From: Aquihabitans sp. G128
GTDB taxonomy: Bacteria > Actinomycetota > Acidimicrobiia > Acidimicrobiales > Iamiaceae
NCBI RefSeq assembly: GCF_019048865.1
Contig: NZ_CP077604.1
Location: 1,364,001 to 1,428,000, forward strand
Direction of reading: 5' to 3'
Length of the DNA stretch: 64,000 nucleotides
The position numbers and the translations under genes are program-made. Position 1 is the first letter of the stretch. Each line of letters starts with the position of its first letter. Shown here in pieces: positions 25,582-34,299 of this stretch. The notes beneath the pieces are model-generated. The model ran no database searches and was not told the DNA's origin. It saw nothing but the letters and a program-made list of their open reading frames with translations.

Positions 25582-26814
25582 ATGGCGCAGCTGCAGGTCG
25601 AGGTCGAGCCCGGTGAGGTCGGCTTCGACGCCGCCCGGCTCGGGCGGGTCGACACGGCGTTCCAGCGCTACGTCGACGACGGCAAGCTGCCCGGATGGCT
25701 CATCGCCGTCACCCGCCACGGGAAGCTGGCCCACCTGTCCACCTACGGCCACCGCGACATCGAGGCCGACCTCCCCGTCGAGGCCGACACCCTCTTCCGC
25801 ATCTACTCGATGACCAAGCCGATCACCTCGGTGGCGGCGATGATGCTCTACGAGGAGGGTCGCTTCGCCCTGAAGGACCCCATCTCCCGCTGGCTGCCCG
25901 AGTTCGCCGACCTCCGGGTGTACACCGGCGGCGGCAGCGACGCCATGGAGACCGAGGCCGCCACCGAGCCCATCCGCGTCTGGCACCTGCTCACCCACAC
26001 CGCCGGGCTCACCTACGGCTTCCACCGGGCCCACCCCGTCGACGGCGCGTACCGCGACGCCGGCTACGACCTCGGCGCCCCGAAGGGCGCCACGCTGGCC
26101 GATGCGTGCGCGGTGTGGGCCGGCCTGCCCCTGCTGTTCCAGCCGGGCACCGAGTGGAACTACTCGGTGGCCAGCGACGTGCTGGGCCGCTTCGTTGAGG
26201 TGGTCTCCGGCCAGAGCCTCGACGCCTTCTTCCAGGAGCGCATCCTCGGCCCGCTCGGCATGGTCGACACCGCCTTCTCCGTGGCCGACGACCAGCGCCA
26301 CCGCCTCGCCGGCCTCTACGTGCCCGGCGCCGAGCAGCGGGCCACGCGCTTCGACGAGATCGGCCCCGTCGCCCACAGCACCCCGGACTTCCTCTCCGGC
26401 GGCGGCGGGCTGGTGTCGAGCGCGGCCGACTACCTGCGCTTCGTGGGGCTGCTGCGCCGCGGCGGCGAGCTCGACGGCGTGCGGCTGCTGTCGAACCGGA
26501 CCGTCGCCTACATGACGCAGAACCACCTGCCCGGCGGCGTCGACCTCGAGGAGTTCGGCCGCCAGCTGTTCTCCGAGACCACCTACGACGGCGTGGGCTT
26601 CGGCCTCGGCTTCGCCGTCACCCAGGACGCGGTGAAGAACCGCGTGCTCGCCTCGGTGGGCGAGTACACGTGGGGTGGCGCGGCGAGCACCACCTTCTGG
26701 GTCGACCCGGCGGAGGACGTCACAGCGGTGTTCCTGACCCAGCTGCTGCCCTCGAGCACCTGGCCCATCCGCAGCCAGCTGAAGGCGCTGGTGCTGCAAG
26801 CCCTGGTCGACTGA
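25582..26814 (+). CDS. Serine hydrolase, beta-lactamase class C / family VIII esterase type
   Basis: A 410-residue enzyme of the penicillin-binding/beta-lactamase fold. The nucleophile motif is SMTK (SxxK) in IYSMTKPITSVAAM; the second motif is in WNYSVASD (Tyr retained, Asn replaced by Val), and a WGGAAST box replaces the KTG triad near the C-terminus. This WGG signature and LLTHTAGLTYGF are those of EstB-like carboxylesterases rather than true beta-lactamases. No signal peptide is visible, so it probably acts in the cytoplasm. GGAGGAGGACGAGGCG stands directly before the ATG. Confidence 0.9.
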   Translation: MAQLQVEVEPGEVGFDAARLGRVDTAFQRYVDDGKLPGWLIAVTRHGKLAHLSTYGHRDIEADLPVEADTLFRIYSMTKPITSVAAMMLYEEGRFALKDPISRWLPEFADLRVYTGGGSDAMETEAATEPIRVWHLLTHTAGLTYGFHRAHPVDGAYRDAGYDLGAPKGATLADACAVWAGLPLLFQPGTEWNYSVASDVLGRFVEVVSGQSLDAFFQERILGPLGMVDTAFSVADDQRHRLAGLYVPGAEQRATRFDEIGPVAHSTPDFLSGGGGLVSSAADYLRFVGLLRRGGELDGVRLLSNRTVAYMTQNHLPGGVDLEEFGRQLFSETTYDGVGFGLGFAVTQDAVKNRVLASVGEYTWGGAASTTFWVDPAEDVTAVFLTQLLPSSTWPIRSQLKALVLQALVD

Positions 26815-26923
26815 GGCCACGTCAGGGGGCCGACGACGCACGTCACCCGCCAAAGGTGGGGAAAGCGGACGCGAAAGCGGTAGGTTCCCCGCTCCCCGAA
26901 CGTTCGAAGAGGTAGTCCCAGGC

Positions 26924-27301
26924 ATGTCCAGCTCGCTCACCGTCGCCCAGCACCGCGCCCACCTCGACCAGCTCCGGACCGAGACCGAGGCGGCCATCGC
27001 CATCCTCGAGGCCACCTACGAGGAGCTCGACCCGGCCGAGGCGGCGAGCGACGTCGGTGCCGGCGAGGACGAGGGCGGCTCCGAGGGCGACCTCACCCGC
27101 TTCGAGCGGGACCGCATCCGGGCCCGCATCGCCGAGGACAACCTGTTCCTCGAGGTCATCGATGCCGCCAAGAAGCGCGCCGAGACCAAGGACTGGAAGA
27201 CCTGCAGCCGCTGCGGCAACCCCATCGGCGACGCCCGCCTCGAGGCGCTCCCCGCCACCGACCTCTGCGTCGTCTGCAAGGCCGACCGCGCCAGCTGGTG
27301 A
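26924..27301 (+). CDS. TraR/DksA-type C4 zinc-finger protein
   Basis: A 125-residue protein with a coiled-coil N-terminus (residues 5-75, acidic in the middle) and a C-terminal zinc ribbon CSRCGNPI ... CVVCKADRAS. This is the layout of DksA/TraR proteins that enter the RNA polymerase secondary channel; the DksA acidic tip is not obvious, so transcription control is inferred. Its stop overlaps the next start (GTGA), making a two-gene operon. Confidence 0.88.
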   Translation: MSSSLTVAQHRAHLDQLRTETEAAIAILEATYEELDPAEAASDVGAGEDEGGSEGDLTRFERDRIRARIAEDNLFLEVIDAAKKRAETKDWKTCSRCGNPIGDARLEALPATDLCVVCKADRASW

Positions 27302-27771
27302 CCGACCCGGTCCCCGGCGCCGGCGCCCTCCCGGTGCGCCGCAGCTACCTGGTGGACACCGACCGGCTGACCGCGGTGGTGGTCGAGGTCGACCCGAGCC
27401 GTGAGCCGGCGGCGCTCGCCGTGCTGCAGGCCGGGCTCCACGAGGCGCCCGAGGGCCACCGGCTGGTGTTCGGCTGGGACGTCACCACCGCCGGCCTGGG
27501 CGCGTGGGTGGGCGACCAGCGGGTGCGGGTGAAGGTGTGGCCGGCCCTGGTGGACGACGCCGGCACGGTCACCGAGGACGACCCCGACGACCCCGAGGCC
27601 GACGTGCTGTGGGTGGACTTCGACCCCATCGCCGACCGCACCGCGCTCGACGACCTGGTGCGGGTGGGCCGCCTCGTGGTGGCCGGCCCCGACGCCGGCC
27701 CCGTCCCCCTCGTGGTCGACCTCGACGGCGAGGCCGTGGCCGAGGCCCTCGCCCGCATCGTCGACGCCTGA
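27298..27771 (+). CDS. Uncharacterised protein coupled to a DksA-like gene
   Basis: A 157-residue acidic soluble protein without a family I recognise. The sequence alternates short strands and helices (RRSYLVDTDRLTAVVVEVD, HRLVFGWDVTTAGL, ADVLWVDFDPIADRTALDDL), suggesting one compact alpha/beta domain. The GTG start overlaps the stop of the preceding gene by four bases, so the two are translated together. Confidence 0.7.
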   Translation: MTDPVPGAGALPVRRSYLVDTDRLTAVVVEVDPSREPAALAVLQAGLHEAPEGHRLVFGWDVTTAGLGAWVGDQRVRVKVWPALVDDAGTVTEDDPDDPEADVLWVDFDPIADRTALDDLVRVGRLVVAGPDAGPVPLVVDLDGEAVAEALARIVDA

Positions 27772-27878
27772 GCGCCGCTCCGCACCGGACCGGGCTGGAT
27801 CCCGGTCGCCCGGGCGACCAGACCCCAACCCACTACGCCGTGGTTGCCCGTCACCCGGCGGCGACAGACCGCCTCAGG

Positions 27879-29063
27879 TCAGGCGCCGTGGGCGTGGTCG
27901 CAGGCGGTGGTCTCGCCGGCCTTGACCTGGCCGGCGCCGATGCCCTCGAGGGCGGCGAACGGGCCGCACGGGTGCTTGGTGATCCACACGTGGATCATCG
28001 GGACCGGCTTGAGCTTGCGCAGCGGCGGCCGGCAGGTGCCGCCCACCGAGGTGATGCCGGCCACGCGGGGCGGGTCGGTGGCGGAGTAGCAGAGGTCGTC
28101 GTGGATGTGCCACTGGGTGAGCGACCCGCCCAGGTCGGGCACGTCGTCGAGCGTGGAGCCCGGCGCCAGCATGAACATGGCCGAGACCAGCTTCCGGCCG
28201 CCGTTCGGCTCGACCTGGTAGACGAGCGACTCGGGCCGGTCGGGGTCGAGGACGTGGCCGTCGTCGAGGTAGGCCCAGTTCACGAAGTGCTCGTGGCCGG
28301 TCATGGAGTCGTGGATCGACGAGAAGCCGTCGGCCTCGGCGGTCTTCACGTCGGCGTACTTGGGGAGCCGGTCCAGCGTGATGGCGATGAGGTTCTCGGC
28401 TCGCGCCTGCTGCTGCGGGGTCACGCCCGCCACGCCGGACAGGTCGATGGGCTTGGTGGGGTCGTACGGCGTGGTGGCGGCCTCGGCGCCGGCGGCGTGG
28501 CGGTGGCCGGCGCTGGCCCCGGCGGCTTCGGTGCCCCCGTGGCTGTGGCCGGCGGTGCCCTCGGCGTGGACGTGGGTGCCGGACTGGACCATGCCGAGCA
28601 TCGCCAGGGCCACCACGCCGACGCCGAAGCCGTTCAGGGCCAGCCGGGTGGGGTGCGGGCTGCGGGCGCCGGCCACGAAGGTTCGGAGCGTGAGCACGAC
28701 GGCCGCCGCAGCCAGGGCGGCGGCCAGGAAGTCGGGCCACTGGATGCCCTCGACCTCGCCGAGGCCGTCGATGAACCCGATCCCACGCGTCTTGGCCAGC
28801 ACCCAGCCACCCACGGCGGCGGCGCTGATCAGCAGGCCCACCACCGCGACCGAGCGTCGGCGGGCCACGAGGGCGAGGGCGCCCCACCCCAGCTGCAGCA
28901 GGGCCAGCACGGCGAAGGTGCGAGCGGCCGCCTGGTGCTCGCTGTGCACGCCGATGGCCGCGGCGTGGATGGCGCCGCCGCCGAGCGAGGCGAAGCCGGC
29001 GAGGGCGAGCGGCCCGAAGGCCGGCCGGGCCGAGGGCACATCGGTGGTGCTGGTGGTGGCCAT
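27879..29063 (-). CDS. Membrane protein with His-rich linker and conserved extracellular domain
   Basis: A 394-residue protein of unknown function. Residues 15-175 contain about five hydrophobic helices. Then follows an exported His-rich segment of about 45 residues (GTHVHAEGTAGHSHGG, AGHRHAAG), typical of metal binding. The last 190 residues form a conserved domain with HDSMTGHEHFVNWAYLDDG, LTQWHIHDDLCYS, two spaced cysteines and PMIHVWITKHPCGPF. Such domains occur in actinobacteria near copper genes; a metal-related role is an inference. The ATG at 29063 follows a weak AGGGGAC. It is convergent with the DksA operon. Confidence 0.75.
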   Translation of the reverse strand: MATTSTTDVPSARPAFGPLALAGFASLGGGAIHAAAIGVHSEHQAAARTFAVLALLQLGWGALALVARRRSVAVVGLLISAAAVGGWVLAKTRGIGFIDGLGEVEGIQWPDFLAAALAAAAVVLTLRTFVAGARSPHPTRLALNGFGVGVVALAMLGMVQSGTHVHAEGTAGHSHGGTEAAGASAGHRHAAGAEAATTPYDPTKPIDLSGVAGVTPQQQARAENLIAITLDRLPKYADVKTAEADGFSSIHDSMTGHEHFVNWAYLDDGHVLDPDRPESLVYQVEPNGGRKLVSAMFMLAPGSTLDDVPDLGGSLTQWHIHDDLCYSATDPPRVAGITSVGGTCRPPLRKLKPVPMIHVWITKHPCGPFAALEGIGAGQVKAGETTACDHAHGA

Positions 29064-29344
29064 GGGAGTCCCCTGCTGCTGCGACGTCGGACCGGAGCCT
29101 AGGACCAACCCCGCCCTCCGAACCGGTGCGAACCCCGGGCGGCCCCGGCGACCGGGACCGCCGCCAAGACCCGAGCACGAGCATCTGGCCGCAGCAGCAG
29201 CCGTCCTCTGCGCGACGGCGACGCGACCGAAGCCCGGTCGCGATCCTCTGGTCGCACGGCCTGTCCCCAGGGAGCCGGAACCTCGGCCGGAACCGGATCG
29301 CGGCCCGTTGGGCGAAGGGCGCGGCCGCCGGCCGGCACGCAGTG

Positions 29345-29743
29345 CTACTCGTCGTCGGTGGGGTCGAGCTCGGGGAGGGCGAGGAGGCCCGAGCCGGCCG
29401 CCAGCGCGGTGGCGAGGTGCGAGGCCCGCTCGACGACCGCAGCCAGGTAGTGGCCGGCGGCCTGGCCCTGGCCGTGCAGCGGCGGGTCGCCCAGCGAGCG
29501 CAGGAGCATGGTGGGGTCGGCTGCCGGGACGATGGGCCGCGGGTCGGCCAGCTGCGGCACGGGGCGCCACAGGTCGACCGGCTTGGGCTTGTTGGCGCCG
29601 TTGCCGCCCCGACGGCGGTTCTGCTGCTTGCGCCGGCCGTTGCCGCCGCCGCCCTGGCCACCACCACCGCCGCCGTTCTGGCCACCGCCGTTGCCCTGGC
29701 CGCCGTTCTGGCCGCCGCCGCCGTTGCCGTTGTTGCCGCTCAT
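29345..29743 (-). CDS. Gly/Asn/Gln-rich protein with basic patch, coupled to SNF2 gene
   Basis: A 132-residue protein. Residues 1-35 are almost only Gly, Asn and Gln, and 36-48 form an RGG-like basic patch (RRKQQNRRRGG), as in disordered RNA-binding proteins. The C-terminal 80 residues are a small helical domain (DPTMLLRSLGDPPLHGQGQA, a helix with ERASHLATALAAG). Its start codon overlaps the stop of the SNF2 helicase gene, so they are co-translated. Nucleic-acid binding or condensate formation is a suggestion from composition, not shown by a recognised domain. Confidence 0.75.
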   Translation of the reverse strand: MSGNNGNGGGGQNGGQGNGGGQNGGGGGGQGGGGNGRRKQQNRRRGGNGANKPKPVDLWRPVPQLADPRPIVPAADPTMLLRSLGDPPLHGQGQAAGHYLAAVVERASHLATALAAGSGLLALPELDPTDDE

Positions 29744-32700
29744 CAGGTGTCTTCTTCGGTGAGGAGGGTGTCGGGGCGCAGGCCGAGGGCCAGCCGCAGC
29801 TGGTCCGGGTCGAGGTCCGACATGGAGCTGGACTTGGGCAGGACGAGGTCGGCGATGTGGCGCTTGCCGGCCACGACCTCCTCGACCCGCTCGTCGACGG
29901 TGCCCGGGCAGACCAGGCGGTGCGAGATGACCGTCTTGGTCTGGCCGATGCGCCAGGCCCGGTCTCGGGCCTGGTCCTCGACGGCCGGGTTCCACCAGCG
30001 GTCGTAGAGCACGACGTGGTTGGCGCCGGTGAGGTTCAGGCCGGTGCCGCCGGCCTTGAGCGACAGCACCAGGGCGCCCGGGCCCTCGAGGGCCTGGAAC
30101 TCCTCGATCATGCGGTCGCGGGCACCCCGGGCGAGGCCGCCGTGGTAGCAGGAGATGGGCACGCCGGTGACCCCGGTGAGGTGGTCGGCCAGGCGCATGC
30201 CCCACTCGGCGAAGTGGGTGAAGACCAGGATCCGCTCCCCCGCCGCGAAGACCGTGTCGACGATCTCCTCGAGGCGGTTGAGCTTGCCGGAGCGACCCGC
30301 CAGCGGGGCGGTGTCGTCCTTCTGGTACGCCGCCGGGTGGTTGCAGATCTGCTTCAGGGCGGTGATGGCCGCCAGGATCGCGCCCTGCTTGGGCTCACCG
30401 CCCACCTGCGACGCGCCGACCACCAGGCTGTCGAGCACGGCCTGGTAGAGGCCGATCTGCTCGGGCGTCATCATGCAGTGGTCGAGCTCGTCGATCCGGT
30501 CCGGCAGCGTGGCGGCCACGTCGGGCTCGCTCTTGGTGCGGCGGAAGACGAGCAGGCCGTTGAGGGCCCGCAGCGCAGCCTCGCCCTCACCGGAGAGCTG
30601 GGCGATGAAGGCGGCGCGGGGCCCGACCAGGCCCGGGTTGCAGAAGTCGAGGATGGCGTGGAGGTCGCCGAGGCCGTTCTCGATGGGCGTGCCGGTGAGG
30701 GCGATGCGGCTGGCGGCCGGCAGCTTGCGGAGCTGCTGCGAGGTGTCGTTGGCCGGGTTCTTGATGACCTGGGCCTCGTCGAGCACCAGGCGGCCCCAGC
30801 TCACCGCGGCCAGCGCCTCGACGTCTCGCACGGCGGTGCCGTAGGTGGTGATCACGACGTCGGCGCCATCGATGGCCCGAGCGAGGGTCATGCCCGACTG
30901 ACGCGACGCCCCGTGGTGCACCAGGACCTTCAGCCCCGGGGTGAAGCGCTCGGCCTCGCGGGCCCAGTTGCCGACCACGGCGGGCGGCGCCACCACGAGG
31001 GCGGTGCCCCGTCCGGCGGTCTGGGCGAGGTGGGCGAGCATGGTGGGCGTCTTGCCCAGGCCCATGTCGAGCGCCAGGCAGCCGCCCAGCTCGGCGCTGT
31101 CGAGGAACCCCAGCCAGGCCAGGGCGTCGGCCTGGTAGGCCCGCAGCTCGCCCTCGAAGCCCTCGGGCGTGGTGGTGGGCTCGGCCGGGACCGACGACGC
31201 CTTGTCGAGCAGGTCGGTGGCCCAGCCCGCGCCCTCGACCCGCAGGCCGCCGGCGAGCAGCGTGCCGTCGAGCCCGACCGATGCCCGCAGGATCTCGGCC
31301 CCGGTGAGCTTCGTCTGGTTGGCCCGCTCGGCCAGCGCGGCGGCGGCCTCCTTGAGGTCGACGTGGTCGAGCTCGACCCACTTGCCGTGGGAGCGCACCA
31401 GCGGCCGGGCCTCGTTGGCCAGCCGGGTGATCTCCTCGGCGGTGAGCTCGACGTCGTCGAACAGGATCGACCAGCGGACGTTCGAGAGCTGCTGGGCGCC
31501 GACGACGGAGTCGCCGGTGGGCTCGGTGAAGAGGCGCAGCCCGGCCGACGGCTTGCGCCGGGACAGGGCGGGCACGCGGAGCTCGAAGCCGGCGGCCTCG
31601 ATGGCGGTGCCGCTCACGGTCATGAGCTCCCACGCCTCGTCCTGGCTGAGGTACACCTGGCCGCGGCGCTGGGCACCGGGCCGGAGCAGCGCCGGCAGGA
31701 TGCGCTCGAGGCGGACCAGCTCGTCGAGCAGGTGCTTGGTGGCCTTGCCGTCGGCGATGGCCGCCTCGATGGGCAGCAGGCCGCCCTCGACGCCGGGGCC
31801 GAGCACCGAGAGGAACCAGGCGTTGCCCTTGTCGGGCGGCTCGAGCTGGACGACCAGCTTGGAGCGGACGGGGCCGGTGGCGGGCTTGGCCCAGCGGTCG
31901 AGGCGCTTGGACACCTCGGCCCCGGCGGCGACCGGCGCCACGAAGTGCGAGCCGTCGAGCCGGGTGACCACGGCCTCGGCCACCGCGCCGGTGGTGTTGG
32001 TGTGCGGCGGCGGCGCGGGCAGCTCGAGCATGCCGGCGGCCTTGGCGGTGATGGCGTGGACGACGGCGCCCATGAGGTCGAGCGTGACCACCCGGGGGTC
32101 GGCCTTGCCGCTGGCGAGGATGGTGACCGGGCCGGGCATGGCAGCGGTGAGGTGCTCCAGCACGGACTCGTCGACCAGCGCCGGGGCCCAGCGGACGCCG
32201 AGCTCCATGGTGCGGCCGTCGGGCCGCTTGGTGCCGGGGAGGGTGGGCACGACGGCGCCCCGGGCGACCAGGCGCACGGCGGCGACGGCCACCCGACCGA
32301 GCCAGGCCACGCTGGCGCCGACGCCCTCGCGACCGAGGCCGGCGCCGACGGCCACCAGCCAACCCAGGGCGTCCTCGACGGGGATGGCCAGCGCCGCAGC
32401 GCGCGCCCCCGACGGCAGCGGGACCGCCGCGTGCTGGGTCCAGCCGACGGCGGGGCCGCCGATGGACTCGAGCCGGTCCGAGAGCTCCTCGGGGGTGGCC
32501 GGGGCGGTGCCGGGGCCGGCGGCCCAGACCACGACGTTGCCGGCCTGCCACGACGCCTGCAGGCGCACCTCGCCGGTCGGGTCGGCGGCGGCGATGGCGG
32601 CCACCACCGACGAGCTGTCGCCGACCTTGGTCAGGAGGTCGTAGGCCGCCTCGAGGCGGGCCAGCTCGGACTCGAAGTCGGCGACGACCTGGGTCCGCTC

Positions 32701-32874
32701 CGGCCCGTCGAGCCGGCGGACGACGTCGAGGTGGTCCTCGGTGGTCTCCAGCAGGTCCTCCAGCGCCCAGCGCCACGCTCGGGGGTCGGCTTCGAGCAGG
32801 GCGAGCTGGCTCGCGGTGGCGTTGCCGTCGGCAGCGGCCCAGGCCGCGGCTTCGAGCGTGTGAACGTCGGTCAT
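29743..32874 (-). CDS. SNF2-family DNA helicase/translocase
   Basis: A 1043-residue Swi2/Snf2-type ATPase, predicted to move on double-stranded DNA and to displace proteins. The ATPase core is at the C-terminus: Walker A DMGLGKT near residue 605, DEAQ (Walker B) near 698, LTGTPIEN, VFRRTKSEPD, and the second lobe with CYHGGLARGARD, SLKAGGTGLNLTGA and WWNPAVEDQARDRAWRIGQ. About 590 residues precede it and include a region like the DUF3670/SNF2-associated domain. The start is taken as ATG 32874; ATGs at 32934 and 32982 are alternatives without better ribosome binding sites. It ends inside the start codon of a Gly-rich gene, forming an operon. Confidence 0.9.
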   Translation of the reverse strand: MTDVHTLEAAAWAAADGNATASQLALLEADPRAWRWALEDLLETTEDHLDVVRRLDGPERTQVVADFESELARLEAAYDLLTKVGDSSSVVAAIAAADPTGEVRLQASWQAGNVVVWAAGPGTAPATPEELSDRLESIGGPAVGWTQHAAVPLPSGARAAALAIPVEDALGWLVAVGAGLGREGVGASVAWLGRVAVAAVRLVARGAVVPTLPGTKRPDGRTMELGVRWAPALVDESVLEHLTAAMPGPVTILASGKADPRVVTLDLMGAVVHAITAKAAGMLELPAPPPHTNTTGAVAEAVVTRLDGSHFVAPVAAGAEVSKRLDRWAKPATGPVRSKLVVQLEPPDKGNAWFLSVLGPGVEGGLLPIEAAIADGKATKHLLDELVRLERILPALLRPGAQRRGQVYLSQDEAWELMTVSGTAIEAAGFELRVPALSRRKPSAGLRLFTEPTGDSVVGAQQLSNVRWSILFDDVELTAEEITRLANEARPLVRSHGKWVELDHVDLKEAAAALAERANQTKLTGAEILRASVGLDGTLLAGGLRVEGAGWATDLLDKASSVPAEPTTTPEGFEGELRAYQADALAWLGFLDSAELGGCLALDMGLGKTPTMLAHLAQTAGRGTALVVAPPAVVGNWAREAERFTPGLKVLVHHGASRQSGMTLARAIDGADVVITTYGTAVRDVEALAAVSWGRLVLDEAQVIKNPANDTSQQLRKLPAASRIALTGTPIENGLGDLHAILDFCNPGLVGPRAAFIAQLSGEGEAALRALNGLLVFRRTKSEPDVAATLPDRIDELDHCMMTPEQIGLYQAVLDSLVVGASQVGGEPKQGAILAAITALKQICNHPAAYQKDDTAPLAGRSGKLNRLEEIVDTVFAAGERILVFTHFAEWGMRLADHLTGVTGVPISCYHGGLARGARDRMIEEFQALEGPGALVLSLKAGGTGLNLTGANHVVLYDRWWNPAVEDQARDRAWRIGQTKTVISHRLVCPGTVDERVEEVVAGKRHIADLVLPKSSSMSDLDPDQLRLALGLRPDTLLTEEDT

Positions 32875-33070
32875 GAGGTGTGCGGCACTCCTGCGCCGTC
32901 GGCCCGCCACCCGCGAAGGAGGAAGGAGGTTCATCCGGATTGGTGGCATCTCCGGTGGGGCCTCGAACCAGGCCACCACCACCGTCTCCCGGACGGGACG
33001 CCGCTTGGTGACATCCTACCGGACGCGGGCACGCTCGGTGGTCATCGGCGGGCCCGGCCGCCGGTCCCGC

Positions 33071-34195
33071 TCAGGTGAGGGCCACGTCCGGCCCGGTCGC
33101 CACATCACCGTCGCCGTCGCCGGGCTCGTCCTCCGAGGGGTGCTCGCGCTTCCAGATGGCCACCGAGTCCATGGCGATGGCGGTGAACGGCACCGCCAGG
33201 AGGGTGCCGACGAAGCCGAACAGCGCGGTGCCTGCGGTGATCGAGAGCAGGATCACCACGGGGTGCATCGAGAGCGCCTTGCCGTAGATCCAGGGGGCGA
33301 GCAGCTCGTTGTCGAGCTGCTGGACGACGAGGGCCACGATGGCCACCACCACCGCTTGGGCCAGGCCGGCCGAGGCCAGGGTGACCAGCACCGCGAGCAC
33401 GCCGGCCACGGTGGCGCCCACCAGCGGGATGAACGCCGCCGCGAACGTGAGCAGCATCACCGGCACCACCAGGTGGGCACCCGCGAAGAACATGGCGCCG
33501 CCGATCACCACCGCCTCGAGGATCCCGAGCAGCGCCGCCCCGCGCAGGTACCCGCCGAGGGTGACCCAGCTGGCGTTGGCCAGCTCCTTGGCGTGCGGTC
33601 GTCGCCTCCGGGGCACCAGCCCGGTCATCCAGCGCTGGAACTCCGGGCCGTCCTTGATGGCGAAGAAGGTCAGGACCAGCGAGAGGATCAGGCTCACGAG
33701 CGCCTCGATCACCAGGCGGGCACCCCGGGCGATGGTGTCGGTGGAGTTCTCCAGCGTGGTCTTGCTGCGCTTCGTGAGGTCGTCCTTGAAGTCCTCGACG
33801 TCCTTGCGCTTCACGTCGAAGGCGCTGTCCTCGACGAGCCAGTCCTCGATCTGCTGGGTGCCCTTGTCGATGGTGGTCCCGAAGTCGCTGAACTCGTGGA
33901 CGACCGGCGGCACCACCGCCATGACCAGCCCGGCCACCAGCACGAGGAAGCCGACCAGGACCGAGGCCGCCGCCAGCGCCGGCGGCCACCCCCGGCGCCG
34001 CAGCCAGTTGCCCGGCACGGCCAGCACCCGGGTCAGGAAGAGGGCGGTGATGACGGGGAACAGGACGATGCTGAGCTGGGTCAGCAGCTCGAGGACGAGC
34101 TTCGAGGCGTAGCCCACCACGATGGTGCAGGCGGCGTAGGCCGTGAACCGCAGGATGGCGGGGTGCGGCCGCCAGCTGGCGGCGGGGGCGTCCAT
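33071..34195 (-). CDS. AI-2E (TqsA/PerM) family transporter
   Basis: A membrane protein of 374 residues in the family of autoinducer-2 exporters and Na+/H+ antiporter-like proteins. Eight hydrophobic helices are visible, with the amphipathic soluble region between helices 3 and 4 (residues 100-160, DKGTQQIEDWLVED) and the typical AFIPLVGATVAGVLAVL and ELLAPWIYGKALSMHP motifs. The tail after the last helix is acidic. Substrate unknown. It is divergent from the WS/DGAT gene at 34300. Confidence 0.88.
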   Translation of the reverse strand: MDAPAASWRPHPAILRFTAYAACTIVVGYASKLVLELLTQLSIVLFPVITALFLTRVLAVPGNWLRRRGWPPALAAASVLVGFLVLVAGLVMAVVPPVVHEFSDFGTTIDKGTQQIEDWLVEDSAFDVKRKDVEDFKDDLTKRSKTTLENSTDTIARGARLVIEALVSLILSLVLTFFAIKDGPEFQRWMTGLVPRRRRPHAKELANASWVTLGGYLRGAALLGILEAVVIGGAMFFAGAHLVVPVMLLTFAAAFIPLVGATVAGVLAVLVTLASAGLAQAVVVAIVALVVQQLDNELLAPWIYGKALSMHPVVILLSITAGTALFGFVGTLLAVPFTAIAMDSVAIWKREHPSEDEPGDGDGDVATGPDVALT

Positions 34196-34299
34196 GGGTC
34201 CCCCGGTCTACCCGACCGGGCGACATCGCCCGGCCGGGAACGGCCGCGGCGATGGACCGCGGGTCGGTGTGATGTGACGTCGGGCATAGGGTCAAGGAC

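Noticed and set aside
25582..26814. Beta-lactamase label for the SMTK hydrolase
   Set aside because: Second and third motifs (YSV, WGG) fit EstB-like esterases, and there is no export signal.
28303..33078. A very long open frame on the forward strand opposite the SNF2 and membrane genes
   Set aside because: High GC leaves antisense frames open. Its product has no family resemblance, and the reverse strand holds full SNF2 motifs.
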